Source: Dicaeum eximium
Lineage: Eukaryota > Chordata > Aves > Passeriformes > Dicaeidae
Assembly: GCA_013396995.1 (NCBI GenBank)
Contig: VWZP01002396.1
Coordinates: 625,544-689,543, forward strand
DNA length: 64,000 bases
Reading direction: 5' to 3'
Part shown: piece by piece, positions 1-12,670 of the stretch
Layout of the letters: each line of letters starts with the position of its first letter
How positions within the stretch are numbered: position 1 is the stretch's first letter
Position numbers and translations under genes: made by a program
Notes under the pieces: generated by a model
What the model was told of the DNA's origin: nothing
The model's input: the letters and a program-made list of their open reading frames with translations, nothing else
Databases searched by the model: none

Positions 1-66
1 TATAGGTATAGATATAGATATAGATATAGATAGATATACTATATATTTATACATATATACATATGC
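1..66. repeat. TATAGA hexanucleotide microsatellite and AT-rich flank
   Basis: The window opens inside a (TATAGA)n array of about five units (roughly 7-36), which then degrades into alternating T and A up to 66. The array is probably cut by the window edge, so its full length is unknown. Confidence 0.85.
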
Positions 67-2287
67 ACTGTATTGTTTTTCCAAAGTGTCAGATCACTAC
101 ATTATAACAGAGAGGCTATTACAGACAGGTTTAGTTAGCTGTGCATCATTTCACACCTTCATTACAATCTTTACTGGGAAAATGGATTGCTTTTGAGCCT
201 CTCTCCATTCTCATTAAACTTCCACTCTTGCGAGGTGTCAGAACTGTAAAATGCCTAATACAGACAGTTAATTATAACAGCACTCACCACTTCAGCCTTT
301 TCAATTACCCGCGTTTCCAGCGGCTGGAGCAGCCAAGCTCCCATCCAGGGTGAGTCAGAGCACCACTAACAGGGGAGACCAAGGGGTGGCCAGAGGACAA
401 CATGCTCTGCCAGACCATGCAGAGCCATCAGAAAGCTTTCCACCAGCAGGAAAAAGCATTTCTTGGGAGGTGGAATGGGAGGTTTGTGATCATGCAAGGA
501 TGAAAGATGGAGATGCAGAGTTGTTTTCAACTTCCTCTGCTAAGACTGGTAACTAAATTCGAACAATATAAACATTATTAAGGAAGCTGTCCTTGGAGTT
601 GCTCAAGGTAATAGAAGCACTTTGTCAGATGAAAAATTGGCAGAAATTAGCCTGAAATTGTTAGTGAAAATGAAATCACATAAACAACTTTGATTTCTGC
701 TTCAGGACACAAGCTGCCAGAAAGGAGTTACCTCTCTCCTTGTCACATTCAGGCATGTATGGCAAGAGCTGCAGAAACCTCAGCTGACTGCAGCTCCCAG
801 GGATCAGACACTGGAAGTCTTCTCCCTTTTCAACAGGACAACTTCCACTCCCTTCTGCATCTGGGAACTCTTCAGACAGAATCTCTGACACTTGCACAGA
901 GCAAACTGCGCCAAAGCCCCCGGAGTTTGTGGTGGTATTGGGGGTATCTGGCATTCTGGGGATGAAATGAGGCTTTCTGGAGTTTCTGAACAGCACAAAC
1001 ACTGTGGTGATGGTAAAGCTGAAGGCATTCCTTCAACAACTGCTTCCCAGGGGAATGAAGCACGTCAGACCAGCCCCTCCTAGAGTCACCCGAGCAGCCC
1101 CCCCTGCGCTGGCTCCAGCCTCTCAAACAAACCTCACTTTCAGGTTTCTCATAGCAGCAAACCCACTAGGATGCAAACCAAGGCCTTCCAAGGATAAATG
1201 ACCCTCCTAGATTGCAGGCACAGCACATGGCCACAAAAGGTCAGTCCTCTTCTAAGCTCTTTTTACAAAAACCACGCAACTGAGGATTGTCCAAGTCACA
1301 CCTTGCTGTAAAAATGAGAATTTCATTTTGAGCAGGTAACTCTCAATGTATTTATGAAAAGAGTATCCTTGCTGTAAAAGAACACCATTCCAGCAGAGAC
1401 ATCCCAAACACAGCAGAGAAAGCCATCTCCCTTATGAGGGATCAGAAGATCAGAGCTGTGTTTTATTAGTTGTATAAAAAGTATCTTTAGCTCTCAGTTG
1501 AAAGGAAAAATTTGCATTTAAATAGAAAGATTAATAACTGTAATACACAGAACCCACACTGAATAATTTTTTTGTAACAGAAAATAATTCATATTTTTGT
1601 ATAAATTGTTCACCTTAAGTCAGGCTACAAAAAATGATAATCATAATATTTTATGGAACAATTTTAATCTAATACAGCTTTGTTATATTATTATTCTCCA
1701 GTGTAAATAATGCATGCCTGCAGGTTTGAAAAAGGCCAGATTTAAAATACTTGTCTCTGAAAATTCAATAGGGTGTGTGTTTTTTGGTGTGTTTACACTG
1801 TGCATGAGTTTTACCTATTAAAATTAAAAAACCCTTCAGAATGATAGTAACAAACCATTCCTTCTACTGCAAGGACAGGCCAGGAGGTGATGCTTATGGA
1901 GAGCTTAATGAACTTTTTTGGAAAGAAAGCTTTTTCTCTAGAAGACACAGATTTGGATTTACTCCAGTATTTCAACATGATACTGAACTCTTGAGTTGTT
2001 TTGGTCAGGCTTAAAACCTGGTCTTAAAACCTGAAAAGTTACATTTTGGCATTCTTTTGGCATTGAGGAGCAGATTTTAATTTGCAGTTATTTTTCACCT
2101 ACAGCAATATTTTTCAAACACTGACTCCAAGCCATAGGAAGACAACCTCCCTTTTCCCTTTAAATCTAACCAAGCCTTTAAAAAATGTGTAAAAGCACTG
2201 ACATGTCAGAGAAAACTTCCGAAAAATCCTCTAGGATCATCTTGAAGCATTTCCTTTTTTGTCTGTGTGCATTTTGCTTTAGTGCAT
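67..2287. other. Intergenic, no gene seen
   Basis: No gene is supported here. Open frames between 676 and 1126 overlap one another on both strands and lack a plausible protein composition. From about 1430 to 2100 the sequence is AT-rich, with many TAAT/ATTA cores but no ordered structure I could interpret. Near 2010-2060 there are small local duplications of TTAAAACCTG and of TTTTGGCATT. Confidence 0.6.
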
Positions 2288-2470
2288 GTCCTGGTTTGAG
2301 AGAAATTTGGGAGTCACCCCAGGACATTGCGTTAGTTATTTCCCCAGTGCTCAGGGGGATAGCTGGGAGCAGAGGGTGATGTCTCCTGGTTATAGCCCCT
2401 GGATGGTCCCCTGGAGCTGTCTCAGCAGGGATATCATACCCTGGGGGGCAGATGGATGCAATTCCTTCCT
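2288..2470 (+). mobile_element. Possible old LTR-like 5' edge
   Basis: The segment begins TGTCCTGGTTTGAG, which resembles the 5' terminus of several passerine endogenous retrovirus LTRs. A G-rich stretch follows. I cannot find a polyadenylation signal, a matching CA terminus or a target-site duplication. The call therefore rests on about 14 bases of terminal similarity and is weak. A 240-codon minus-strand open frame (2178-2900) runs through the region, but its peptide is low quality and I do not take it as coding. Confidence 0.22.
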
Positions 2471-5400
2471 GCTCCATCCCTCTGGGCTGCCAGTCTCCTC
2501 CCAGCTCCCCAGCCCACCACGAGGGAGCTGGGGAGGAAGCCACCAGGAAGAAGCCAGAGCTGCTGCAGCTGAGCAGAAAAGCTGCATTTTCCCCTCTGTG
2601 TCCTGGGAAAGAGGCCAGTGCAGCCCAGGGGATGCAGCAACTGCTTGAAGCAGCTCTACTATTGTTTGTCACTGCTGGAAGAAGGCAATTGCTTTGCTTT
2701 CCCCTCCTGGACTCATGCCAGCAGAGCTCTACCACACTCACAGCATTTATTTTGCCTTTACCCAAGGGATGGCTCCTACATCCCATGGCCCATGGCTCAC
2801 ACTGGCCACTGTCCCCAGGCACAGCAAACCTGGCAGGATGCCTCCAGACTGGAAGTGCCACGAGCTCCTGTTTGCAGTGGGAAAGGAGCAGCTTCTTCAC
2901 TGGCCTCGCTGTGAGATGCAGAATCCATTTCCTGCAGCAGCACGAGCACGGCGTGGGGAACCCATGACATTTAATTTATCACTTCCTCATATATTACAGA
3001 CCTTACACATAAAAACCTTTTAATTAGAGAAGAATGAGGAGGGAGTTGCCTGGTGGTTCTCCAGCACCACATGGATAATAGCAGAAAGCAAACCTCCTTA
3101 TTCTGCTTGGAGCCACTGGCACCACTAATTACTCTCCCAAAATTCAGCTCAGGTTCCTCGTGCTGCTCATTTAATCTTTGTCACTCTTGCTGTCTTCCAT
3201 TTCATCACTCAAGCACCAAGCAAGAGGCACAGACACAATCAAGGAAGTTTGGAAGAGCTGCAGTGGAAAGCTCAGCACTGCTGGAAGTGAGGGCTCGACA
3301 GAGACAATCAGCAGAAGATGCAGGATGCTCAAAAACACGGCATGTGTCCATTAGGGAGCTCAGCTAGCTTTGGGCTCTAATGCATCTGGATTCCAGAGGC
3401 TGCAGGCTTCACTGTCACTGGGATATGTGCTACTTCCCAGCCTGCTTTTAGGTTGGATGGTAGTGCAAGAACCAAGATATTCATCTTCACCCTCCTGCTC
3501 TCACCCCCTGTGTCACCACGTGCCCAGAGCCCACAGTCTGGTGCCACCAGCAGGGACACACTGGCAAGGCTGGCAGCTCCTGGAGAACCCCTCTCCATCA
3601 CTGTAATTACAGAATTACAACAAACCAAAGGGGTTCAGGAAACCACTATAACTTGTGAAATGCTGTACAGACACAAATGCATCAATAACCTAATTTTGAA
3701 AGGCCCTTTAAACAGTCAAAATGAAAAGGCAAAGCCCCTGATGTCAACTGATGAAGAGCAATGGGAGCAATGCAGACAAGCCCCAGCATTAGAAGCAGCC
3801 CACCTGGGCAGCAGGTGAGGCTTGGGTGACCAAACACCTGACCTACCAATGCTGGCTGGACTCCTCCTGCTACATCTGCTCCCTTTGGTTTGGCATCTCA
3901 GCCCCTCAGGGGGACACAAAAGGACAGCAGGAGGTCAGGGACAGCTCTTTCCCAGAGAGGAAGCTGGGCTTAAATTTGGTTAAGGAGATGCTTTGTCTCA
4001 GGAGATTTGGTACCAGGGATGTGAGGTGGATGGATGGCAGCAGATCACACAGATGGAATTACAGCTTTCATTGCCTGCCTCAGGACCCAATGACACAAAC
4101 AAGTACAAGCTAAAGCATATATCCCTTTGTTATACAGAAAAACAAATCTAAAAAAAAAAACCTAAAATTGGTGCTCAAGTAGGAATGTACGTTAAAATTT
4201 TTGCCTTGATGGAAAAAGCTTTTGGAGAATCTCCACCACAGCAGAGCAGGTCTAGGAACCATCAGGGCAGTGCTGAGTCTGAGAGGTTGAGCTGAGCTGA
4301 AGGACAAGTCACCCACACACAGGCAGGGCTGGGGCAGGTCCCTTCACCCCAGTCTCCCCCAGAGGTCCAACTCTTGCTCCTGCCTCTGCTCCGAGGTGAT
4401 ACAGCCTCCAGAGGTCACAGCAGGGGCAGGGGACCAGCGTGCCACAGGTAGGGAATTTCTGCCCCAGGGATGATGCCAGCACTGGACTGGCAAGGATGAT
4501 GTGCAAGTGCTTTAAACCCCGGTTCTTACAGCACGGTCCCAAGGTGCTGCTGTTACACATTGCTCTCCTGTGGCAGAGACACCTCTGCCACCAGGGACCC
4601 TTTCTCCAGCAGCTGTCATGCCTTCAGACAGTTTCACAGGCATTTGTGGTCCAGTCACCTCTTTTTGCCTATGGAGAGGGCTAAGACTGATCAAATCTTT
4701 TAGCAATGAAAGGAAACTAATTTTCTTGTGCACAATGTCAGTTAGCTTTACAATATTCTGTCATATATTCCTTAGCTATTCAATGTTACATCTGGAGCTT
4801 CTGAATGCAAATATTGCCTGACAAGAAGGATGAAACCAGATGATTTTTTTATCTCAGTTATACATTCACATATCACATATCCAAACTTAACAAGTGACTC
4901 TCTGGTGTAAAGCCATTTTCTACTTTCCATGCATCCCAAATAACAGCTATGAAAATCCTTGTCTATTATATAGTAAGATAGTTTGCTGCCTTTATTTTTC
5001 TGACCACATGTGTATTGCACAAGCAGAGAACAGAGGCTTTCATGTTATCATCCTGCTCCCTGGTAATCTCATTCTGCAATCTCTGCTTTTTCATTGCCGT
5101 TTTCAGATGTTTAATGAAGCAACACATGGATATGAGATACCCCTGATATTTCTTTTGCCCAGTCTCTATAGTTTTCAATCTCAGAACTACTGAATAAATG
5201 GAAATATATTTACCAGCCCTGCTTCACACTTTCTGAACAGAACTCCCTTTGGAGGCAATGAAAAATGTGGCTAACATGGTCAATCCAGGTGTAAGTCTCC
5301 TTTTTTCCCCACATTGCCTGTGTGGAAGAACATGAAAAGAACACATTCACAGTTAATAAGCCTTGTCTGCTCCTAAGCCAATATTACCATTAGGAAAGAG

Positions 5401-6602
5401 TGTTTCCTAAGTGAAGAATCTATGTTTACACTCCACCACAGCCATTCCCTTACCTATTGCCTTCCCCTTGAGACCTTGTGCAAGTACCAGCAAAAGTCCA
5501 AGACATAAATATGCCACACTCTGCACTCAGGTGAGGATTTGCCCAAGAAAACCATGCAAAAGATCACTTCTCCCCATTTCCAGCTCAGAGCTGCCCCACT
5601 GACCTGTCCTTCCCCCACACCCATCTCAAACAACAGGAATGATCAGGCTTCCATGCTGAAGGTCAGCAATATCAGCCTTGTCCATTTTCCCCTTGCACAG
5701 AAGCTCACACACATCCTTCCCCTCCCCAGGATCACGCTCAGCCCACTGGTCTGCGAGAGCATACATTAGAGGGAATTTTAATGACTTGAACTCGTGCTGA
5801 ACTTCCTCTTTTAGCTGCTATTTTAGTGATTTGTTGACTCTCCAAGGCTCATTCAGGACTTTTTTTCTCAGCCTTGACAGAGTAGATAGAGTAGACATGG
5901 ATTTTATGTGCCAACTCTTCTGTATTTTTGGCACTCCACTCATCACATAGCAGGTCAGTGAAATACAAGTTCAAGAAACAGAGGATGCCTCCCACGTATA
6001 TCTGTGATGTCTCAAAGTAGCCTAAACTAATCTCTTCCTCTCTTCAGCATTAGCAGTGAGGCTAAGCTGGAAGCAAAGGCTGAGGATGATTTAACAGCCA
6101 CACAGAATCTTAATAAGATCTACTTACATTTATATTGTCCATTTCAGGCTGGCTGGCTGTTTCCTTAGCCACAGCCTCACAAAAGGAGCTGAATACACTG
6201 TTTCATTTTTTGTGGGCTTTTTAATTATTTTAGCTTTGTCTCTGATTTTTGTATCAGCCATCTGCAAAGTGTGGCAGGATGTGTGTAATCTTCTGTGGCA
6301 CTTGTTGTACTTTCTCCATTATTATCAGATGGGAAAGAAAACCAAAGTTAAGGGAGATTAAGGTCAGCTACTCTCAACATCCAATCGCTGCATAATCCAC
6401 TGCGTTATCGCCAGGGAAGATTATCAGCCTTGATAGGAACCATTCTTTGAGCCATTCAGCTCTGTCGAAGCCCACTTCTCTGACAGAATGGTATTTCTGT
6501 TCCATCTGAAGGCAGAGAAATCGTACATAAATTTTCCACCATGTCCCACTAATGTGCAGCAAGCAACTGTGCAGGATACAGGAGAGGCACTTCACTGCAA
6601 AG
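2471..6602. other. Intergenic, no gene seen
   Basis: This is mixed-composition sequence with no recognisable gene, RNA or transposon. Several 70-120 codon open frames occur on both strands. They overlap in antisense and have no family features. An A-run is present near 4149-4160. Confidence 0.55.
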
Positions 6603-6609
6603 CACAGCA

Positions 6610-6730
6610 GTGCCCTGTGCCCTGTTCTCTGTGCTGTGCCCTGTGCCCCATGCTGTGCTCTGTGCCTTGTGCTGTGCCCTGTGCCGTGCCCTGTTCCCTG
6701 TGCTGTGCCCTATGCTGTGCCTTGTGCTGC
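6610..6730. repeat. CTGTGC-type minisatellite
   Basis: This is an imperfect tandem array built from CTGTGC and CCTGTGC units (variants CTGTGCC, CTGTTCC, CTATGC, CTTGTGC) over about 120 bases. The units are 5-10 bases long and drift by substitution and length. Two plus-strand frames stay open through it only because the repeat lacks stop codons. They yield Cys/Pro/Val/Ala-rich strings, a product of the repeat and not a gene. Confidence 0.8.
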
Positions 6731-6736
6731 CCTGAG

Positions 6737-9480
6737 CCAGAGCAGAAGCAATGCCAGTGCTGCCCCACTGCTCATTTGGAGACAGCCCCTACTCTCCCAA
6801 GCTGCTAAAACACCACGGGGTTGAAGGAGAGAGGAGAAGCTGCACTGACCAAGGGGCTGCCTGCCAGCCAGGAAGGTGTTCCTGGACAGGATGAGGCCTC
6901 ACAAGGCACAAATCCCGAGCTGTTTCTTGCAAAGGGCTCACAGGCATGACTTTTTTGATGTTAAATGGACCAAAGAATTATTTGGGGAGGGTGAAGCACA
7001 AAGTGCAGTGTGCTTGGGATGAGTGACTCCATGCTCTGCCTCCACTCTCCCAGCAGAGATATGTGACATTCCAAAAAATACCCTAAAATGCATTATCTCC
7101 TAGCAGGAGTGATGAATCTCTCTCTAGTAGGACTATAACTCAGCAGACACGCTTCATCTACCAAAGTTCAGCGAGGCTGGGCCCCACACAGCTTCTGAGC
7201 AGCACCACATTGACCTGTTAATGGTCTCTGCATGTCTCTGTGTGACGGGTGGAGAGCAGAGACAGCACCCAGCAGATGCTGGGCTCTGCCACACTTTGCA
7301 TGGCTTAAACACCTCCAAGGTTCCAGAGCAACCAGAACACCCCATATTTCAGGATCATTTCTCTCTGTTTGTAGTCAATGTATAGAAGTAGAAGTATTTT
7401 CAAGCTACCTGGAGTCACAGTTGGTTATCCACTCCCAACAAGCTGATTGCTGCTGCTCTTCCAGAAGCTGTCTCTTAGTAACAGAGGCCCATCAGCTCGG
7501 AGGGCTCCCTCTAACTCCATGCTGGGGGTCCATAAGGGATGTCAAAGGAAGGCAAGATGGAAGAGCAGCTGCTGACCCGGGGCAGGCAGCATTCAGCTCC
7601 AGGAAACTCCCTCTCAATTATCACATTGTGCACAAGTGAATGAGGGCTCTTCTGCTCGGTGCCCAGGGGGCAGAGGAAGAGGCACCATCTCTTTCCCACA
7701 GGAAGATCCACCACGTGTTCCAGGAGCCAATGCCTCACTGCAAGCCTCTGCCACAGAATCTGCTTCTTAAAAATTCCTGCAGGCCTACAGCAGGCAATGG
7801 CTGCAGCTCAGGCAAAGAAAAATGCCAGAGGGTGATTGAAATTTGGTCAGAGGTACCAAACCAAGCCCTTCACCTGCTCGTGGGGCTTTCCAACCACTTG
7901 CAAGTTACTTGTGTCACACCTACACCTTAATAGTCCAAATTCCACAGCTCCTTTCCATGGATTTCCACTCATTTTTGTTTTCAATTACTTGGGGTTGCAG
8001 TACTCATCTTCTGCATCCATATCTTAAATATTATGGATAACACATGGGGCAGGAATGGAAACCTCAAAACTTATTGATCTGGAACTGAGGAAATGAGAAA
8101 CCAAAGCCAATGCTGCGGAAAGAATCAAAATAACACAATTACAGCAAGCTACAAGCAAAGGTGGAATAAAAACTCATAAAATACTTCCATTGTTGGAAAA
8201 CACAAGGCAAATAATCCAAACACAACATGTTTCATTTTAAAAAGTAAAAATATTTCATTTCAGCATCATCCAAATGAAGCTTGTACCTTTTTTCTCTCCG
8301 AAATCTTTTTGGTGTGTAATTCAGTTTTAAAAGGAAGAATGCAAAGGAGTTTTTAGGGATCAGATCGCATACCAAGTAGCTACAGCATCCTTTGGTTAAT
8401 TCAAAAATGACTCAGAAATTGCAGCCATGGGTATTCTCTTTGAAAAATGAGGAAAACTGGGGAGAGATGGGATCCACCTCATGAAATGGGGCAAGAAGAA
8501 GCCAATATCCTACTGAGGACAGCAATCAGTGAAATCCACAGGGACTGGATACTGAAGCCCACAGGAGAGCAGGAGGATGGGTAGGGAGGAAGCAGATGTG
8601 CACAGGGCAAGGGGAAGACCCTGAAAAGAGCCTGAGTCTTTAAATTATATAAAAATCAATTAAAACCACATATACCATTTTCCTACATTGCTCACTTGGG
8701 CAATAAATTACTGTAGCTGTCACGAGGAAGGTAAATGAGGATTATGGGAGGAGAGGCGGGCAGTGAAGCAATTGAAAGAGGGTTTTTTCCCAGCAGCAGA
8801 AAAGATCTGGAGAGCTGGGAGTCAGGTTCTCACTGTGGTCCTGGGAAAGTTGTGCTTTTTGTCCCAGGGTTTCCTGCACCACTAATCCCACAGAACATGT
8901 CACAGCTCTGCTCAGAAAACTGGAAAGAAGCAGTCAAGTCTCAGAGGTGCCCAGAGCTGCCATGCAAACAGGAGCTGTGTGAACACCAGCGAGGTCCAGG
9001 ACAGGTTTCCCCTGAGACATTCCCTAGAGGAGAGGAACTGTCCTGGAGCCAGTGTGGGAAACCTTCTTGGTGCCAGCTTCACACCTAGGGTGAGGTCTTC
9101 ATTCTGGTATACTGTTAGGTATTTTCGTATATCTTTAGCATTGCTGTATCATATATAACTGTACTTTTATGCTTGGGTAGCAGCAGTAATAGATCAGCAT
9201 CAAGATTTCTTGCATCTAATCTCAGGAGAAAAGGTTTTATTAAATCATTAAATAAAATCATCACATGGTCTGCCTTTGCAAAATAATAAAAACCTCAGCT
9301 TTAGAACTGAAACACCAGTGGGAAAGAGTGGGAAAGCAGTCATGAGCATTGTCCCAGAGCAGCTGAAGTAGATGCTGCCTATCAAGGGAGGAAATAGAGT
9401 ACACAAATTCAAGACAAAAAGAGAGAAAAAGAAAAGCAAAAAAAGAGATCCTTTTGAATTAAGCCTTTTCTCACCTCTAA
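6737..9480. other. Intergenic, no gene seen
   Basis: No gene is recognisable. A plus-strand open frame at 7232-7639 (135 codons) and one at 8735-9088 (117 codons) have no domain-like features and no splice context. The stretch 9090-9250 is AT-rich. Confidence 0.55.
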
Positions 9481-9960
9481 CAAGGCTCTAGAAACAGCAC
9501 TAATCAATCCAAATGACACTTTAGTGTAGAGATCTATTATATTCCTCAATGATCATATGGCTTTATATGTTATAATTTGGTTCTGAATTATGACCTACAT
9601 CAATTATAATTGAATGCTGCTTCCCACTCTACAATCAGACTGTGATGAGAACAGAAAGGCAGTGGACATTAGAGGATTACTATCAGAACAACCTAATTTA
9701 ATTAAGGAGGAGATTTATTAATATGGTAACATTAACAGGTGTTTTATGAGACTAATCATTAATAAGGTTTCTGTAGAACATTTGTAAGAGAAATAGACAA
9801 TATGCACTGGCAGCAGAACTCCCTGTAATGGGATAACAATAAAGCATTAGGAACTGTAGATAAGATACTATGATAATAATCTGATACTGTAAATCATGGT
9901 ATGAAGAGGATTAAATATCATTACTGCAAATTAGTATTTATTTAAGCTCCAGCAGGCCTC
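9480..9960. promoter_or_regulatory. Candidate conserved non-coding element (AT-rich)
   Basis: This is a long block with few simple repeats and many homeodomain-type cores: TTTAATTAAGG near 9699, ATTAATAAGG and CATTAATAAG near 9760, plus CAATTATAATTG near 9600. An ACAGGTGTTTTATGAG stretch combines an E-box-like and a T-box-like core. Such texture is typical of vertebrate developmental enhancers, but conservation cannot be judged from one sequence. No open frame of note is present. Confidence 0.25.
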
Positions 9961-12420
9961 TGCACACTGCCTGGAGGAAAGGTGGGCTGTGGACAGGCTC
10001 TCCAGCAAGGACACTTGATGTTCTCCTGAATCCCAGTGCAGTGAGTTGGGATCTGCCAACACAGCAATAATGCTGCCAGTGTCCCCCTAGGAAATCACAC
10101 TGGGGCTACAAGGGAGGATTTCTTGACAGTGAAGTTGAACAACTCATTTCTGAACTTTCTGAAGTTACCTTCAAGCACTGGACAAGGCAGCCCCGAGCTG
10201 CTTCCCAAGCTGCAGGCTCAGACATGTCCCCACGGGCAGAGGTGTCCCCTGGGGCTCCAGTTCTCTCCCAACATACGGGACAGAAATGTGTGGGAATGGC
10301 AGGGCTGATTTCTCCCTTCCTATTGCAAAACCTGCAGGTACAGCAAGAGGTGAATTTCAGAAGTGTGAGGAGGAAAAGGGGGGAGTGGGGGAGAAAAGCA
10401 AGAGGGAGGAGGGTGCTTTCACAGCACGGAGCAGAGCCTCAGCTCACTAAAGGGAGGAGCAGAGAGAAAACAGCCTCAGGATCTTTTCTGGAAATTGAGG
10501 TGCTGAGGGGTTTTGCCAGGGTTACTTAGCAATTTACTGCTCGTGTTAACACCTTTCTTAGCTCTAGGCTTAAAAAAGTTTTATCCCAGCCCTGGTCCCA
10601 GTGGCCCCCAGGTAAGAGGTGGGAGACAGCCACAGAGCACTGAGCGTTTTCTCTAAACAGCTCCAATCCCTGACACAGTGATGGAAGAGGATATTAGCAG
10701 TGGGAAATTTTTTCAAGGCCAGTACTTTAATGAGCTCCTAAATAATGACTTTATCTTAGAGGCACACTCAATATTCGTTCAGCATTGCACTAGAACAAAA
10801 CCACTGCCTGACTTCAGTCAACAGCAAACAAGTCCAGAGGAAACAGCCTCTCCTTTGGAAAGCAGTGATGGGCAGGGCACTGCCCCCTCGCTGGGCCCAG
10901 GGTGAGAATTCCCTGGTGTGGTGGAAGGTGGAGTGGGCTGTGTCCCCCTCCATCAGCTGAGCGTGTGCCACTGCTCACTCCCACCTGTCCTGCTCCGAGG
11001 CAAAGATGCCCGTGTTCCTGCACAGCTCAAGGGGATGTTCATGCCACTCAGTCAAGGTCTGAGCCATGTTTTTTCCACTCTCAGTTGGCATCTGATCTCA
11101 ACAACAACCACAGTTTGCAGAGCAATGAAACAGCCACTTAGTGTCAAAGCAGGTGTTAATTCCCCTCTTGGGGGCAGAGATGCTGATTTTGGACCAGACC
11201 TCAGCTTCTTGTTTGCTCAGGGTTGGGTTTGATTTGCTTTTTAATCAGGCTGAGCCAAGGGAGAAGGCCTTTGGCTTTGCTCCTAGCACCCAGTCCAGCA
11301 AACACTTTGTCACAGTCCTCTTTCATTAATTGCCACCAAATGGGTTTGGGCTATTTCAAATATGACCATTAATCAATTTTGCTTCTGTGAATCATTCTGG
11401 TTAGCACATCTCAACTGGACAGTTTTGACCAAACTTTTCCCTGTTTTTTGTTTCCAAGCTGTGAGCTATGAACATCTTGGAGATTCAACCCAACACAAAA
11501 TATTGTCTCTGCCAGACCTCGGGGATTTCCTGCAGGAGACTATTTCCATTACAATTTTCCCAGTCCAGAAAGAGACTCTGGACATATAATTTTTGTGGTT
11601 CTGGGACACTTATGAGAGCAGACTGGTAACTAACCTGTCTTGACAGAGAAACCATCCAGCAGCCTCTGGAGCTCTCATGTATCTGCTTTCAAGTTTTATT
11701 TCATTTTTAGCAGTCTCCTTTCCTTGTGTGTGCCCACAGGAAGCAGAAAGCCAAGCTGGAGTGCTGGGAATACCTTGCTTTCCCCAGCCAGCACCCCGTG
11801 GGCAGCAGAGACTGAGAAATGCCTCTCACCAGTGCAGTGTTGCAGACCTTGGAGGTTCACAGCATGTAACAAAATCTCCATCCTATTTTCCATGGGCAAG
11901 CAAGGACTCCCAGGCATTTTGAAGGACTCATGTCCAGCTCCCACTTCACTGACTGTGAATCCAAACCTCATGAGGTCCTTTGAAATTCCCACCTGTAAAA
12001 TGCACACTTTTTGTGACTATTCATTAGCCATATGTCTTCACTTTCACAGGAACTCTCCTTCCACTTGCTTTGTATCATGAATTAGGTGAAGAATAGGCTG
12101 GGATTTGTTTGGACAGACAGCAGGTCTGTGCCCTACACAAATAACCTGTTCCCACCTGCAACCCAAAAATTCATACCTGCTTTCAAAGGCTGCACCCAGC
12201 AGTGCCAACAGCAGGCATCCTGTTGGCTTCACAGGCATAGTACAGGGCTGTGAGAAATACAGATTACGGATTTCAAAGGAAAAAGGTGCCCAGCCTGTCC
12301 TCTCCATCCAAGGGAGTTCCCCTGTGCCACTTTGAGCAAAATTGTTGCAAAAGCGAAGCCTGCTTTCTTCCCTGCTACTGCTATTTAAATTACTTCTATG
12401 GAATGCCAATGTCAGTCACT
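9961..12420. other. Intergenic, no gene seen
   Basis: No gene is supported. 10378-10413 contains four G-runs (GGGGGG, GGGGG, GGG, GGG), but one spacer of about 12 bases is too long for a canonical quadruplex. Near 10490 a short stretch vaguely resembles a MIR core but is too weak to call. The frames at 11640-12080 (plus) and 12044-12409 (minus) are without recognisable features. Confidence 0.5.
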
Positions 12421-12670
12421 GAGTTTTAATATTACCACGGCAACATTACGGAAGAATGAGTGCTGAATCAATAAAAAAATTAAGGAAATACAGTTTTTAT
12501 TACAGAGTGATATTTGGAATTGATCCCTCAGGCTTTCCACTCGCCTCGGTTTTGTTTTATATGCCCATGGATTGAGCATTGTTCAAAGCAGTTTGAATGC
12601 AGGAACCAATCAGTCGTAATCTAATTTTAAATGGACCACAAGCAAACTGAGAAAATAAAGACAGGCAGGG
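12420..12670. promoter_or_regulatory. Candidate conserved non-coding element
   Basis: This block is free of simple repeats. It keeps several CpGs in an AT-rich setting and contains a CATTGTTCAAAG motif (SOX/TCF-like) near 12578, an inverted CCAAT (ACCAATCAG) near 12604, and TAATCTAATTTTAAAT near 12618. No coding frame is evident. The call is based on texture only. Confidence 0.25.

Noticed and set aside
2178..2900. 240-codon minus-strand open frame, longest in the window
   Set aside because: It is biased in composition, has no domain-like features, is overlapped by several plus-strand frames, and covers an LTR-like stretch.
10490..10540. Possible second MIR core
   Set aside because: Only the GAAATTGAGG-type phrase fits; the following blocks do not.
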